Virus record (IMG/VR): IMGVR_UViG_3300042889_000449
Coordinates: 1 to 36,083 of that record
DNA from: a virus
Length of the DNA stretch: 36,083 bases
Reading direction: 5' to 3' (one strand)
A program made the translations under genes and the position numbers. Below, one piece after another: positions 36,067 through 36,083 of the stretch (the stretch's first letter is position 1; the number at the start of each line of letters is the position of its first letter). The notes under the pieces were generated by a model. That model was given only the letters and a program-made list of their open reading frames with translations, was not told the DNA's origin and did no database searches.

Positions 36067-36083
36067 TTGTCCACGTGAGCGTG

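Noticed and set aside
1-36083. tRNA genes, CRISPR arrays, insertion sequences
   Set aside because: I looked for the T-loop GGTTCRA pattern on both strands, spaced direct repeats and transposase motifs and saw none; a covariance-model search (tRNAscan-SE) would settle the tRNA question.

Overview
This window looks like a segment of a lytic, T4-like tailed phage (myovirus) from an aquatic environment. The host was probably Gram-negative, because the lysis region carries a lipoprotein with a lipobox, a GH19 endolysin and a three-helix holin. T4-type markers are a family B DNA polymerase (gp43-like), a DsbA-type late-transcription DNA-binding protein, a probable sliding clamp (gp45-like), TATAAATA late-promoter elements, and N-termini that resemble T4 capsid-targeting sequences. 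Coding is very dense. Nearly all genes lie on the minus strand, many coupled through ATGA or TAATG overlaps, and no gap exceeds 140 bases. I saw no tRNA, CRISPR array, insertion sequence or convincing intrinsic terminator.

Layout, left to right (most genes are read right to left). 1-9423: replication and nucleic-acid modification. In reading order these are dsbA, DNA polymerase, a methyltransferase-like protein, the clamp, a radical SAM enzyme with its extra cysteine domain in front of the core, a DpdA-like transglycosylase (7-deazaguanine insertion family), three conserved small unknowns, and a GT4-type glycosyltransferase cut by the window edge. 9510-11483: small virion-type proteins plus a Dps/ferritin-like protein. 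11521-16641: a glycan-related island, partly on the plus strand, with a radical SAM/SPASM protein, two or three glycosyltransferase-like proteins, an SGNH hydrolase and a PIG-L deacetylase. 16657-24784: large modular polyproteins of 172, 709, 117 and 1709 aa. 24802-29667: a GT-A glycosyltransferase, a radical SAM 'twitch' protein, an adenylyltransferase fused to a Cys-rich domain, and small unknowns including a 54-aa gene. 29657-32781: a ClpA-type unfoldase and a DnaJ-type co-chaperone. 32820-35987: lysis genes interleaved with glycine-rich fibre-tip proteins.

The most unusual content is the 1709-aa protein at 19655-24784. It strings together a nucleotidyltransferase, a zinc metallopeptidase, an amidoligase-like domain, five copies of a short repeat, a deaminase and a probable papain-like cysteine protease, and ends in a basic tail. 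This is the architecture of a phage 'polyvalent protein'. It and its neighbours carry recurring [V/L/I/M]-A-E linkers that fit the T4 prohead-protease cleavage rule, and several neighbours start with capsid-targeting-like peptides. I infer a set of head-packaged polyproteins that are cut during head maturation and injected with the DNA.

Two promoter classes can be read directly. Four near-consensus sigma70 promoters, all with a 17-base spacer, precede dsbA, the clamp, clpA and dnaJ. T4-late-like nTAAATA elements precede many other genes, and six of them sit only 4-8 bases before an ATG that has no Shine-Dalgarno sequence, which would give leaderless late mRNAs.
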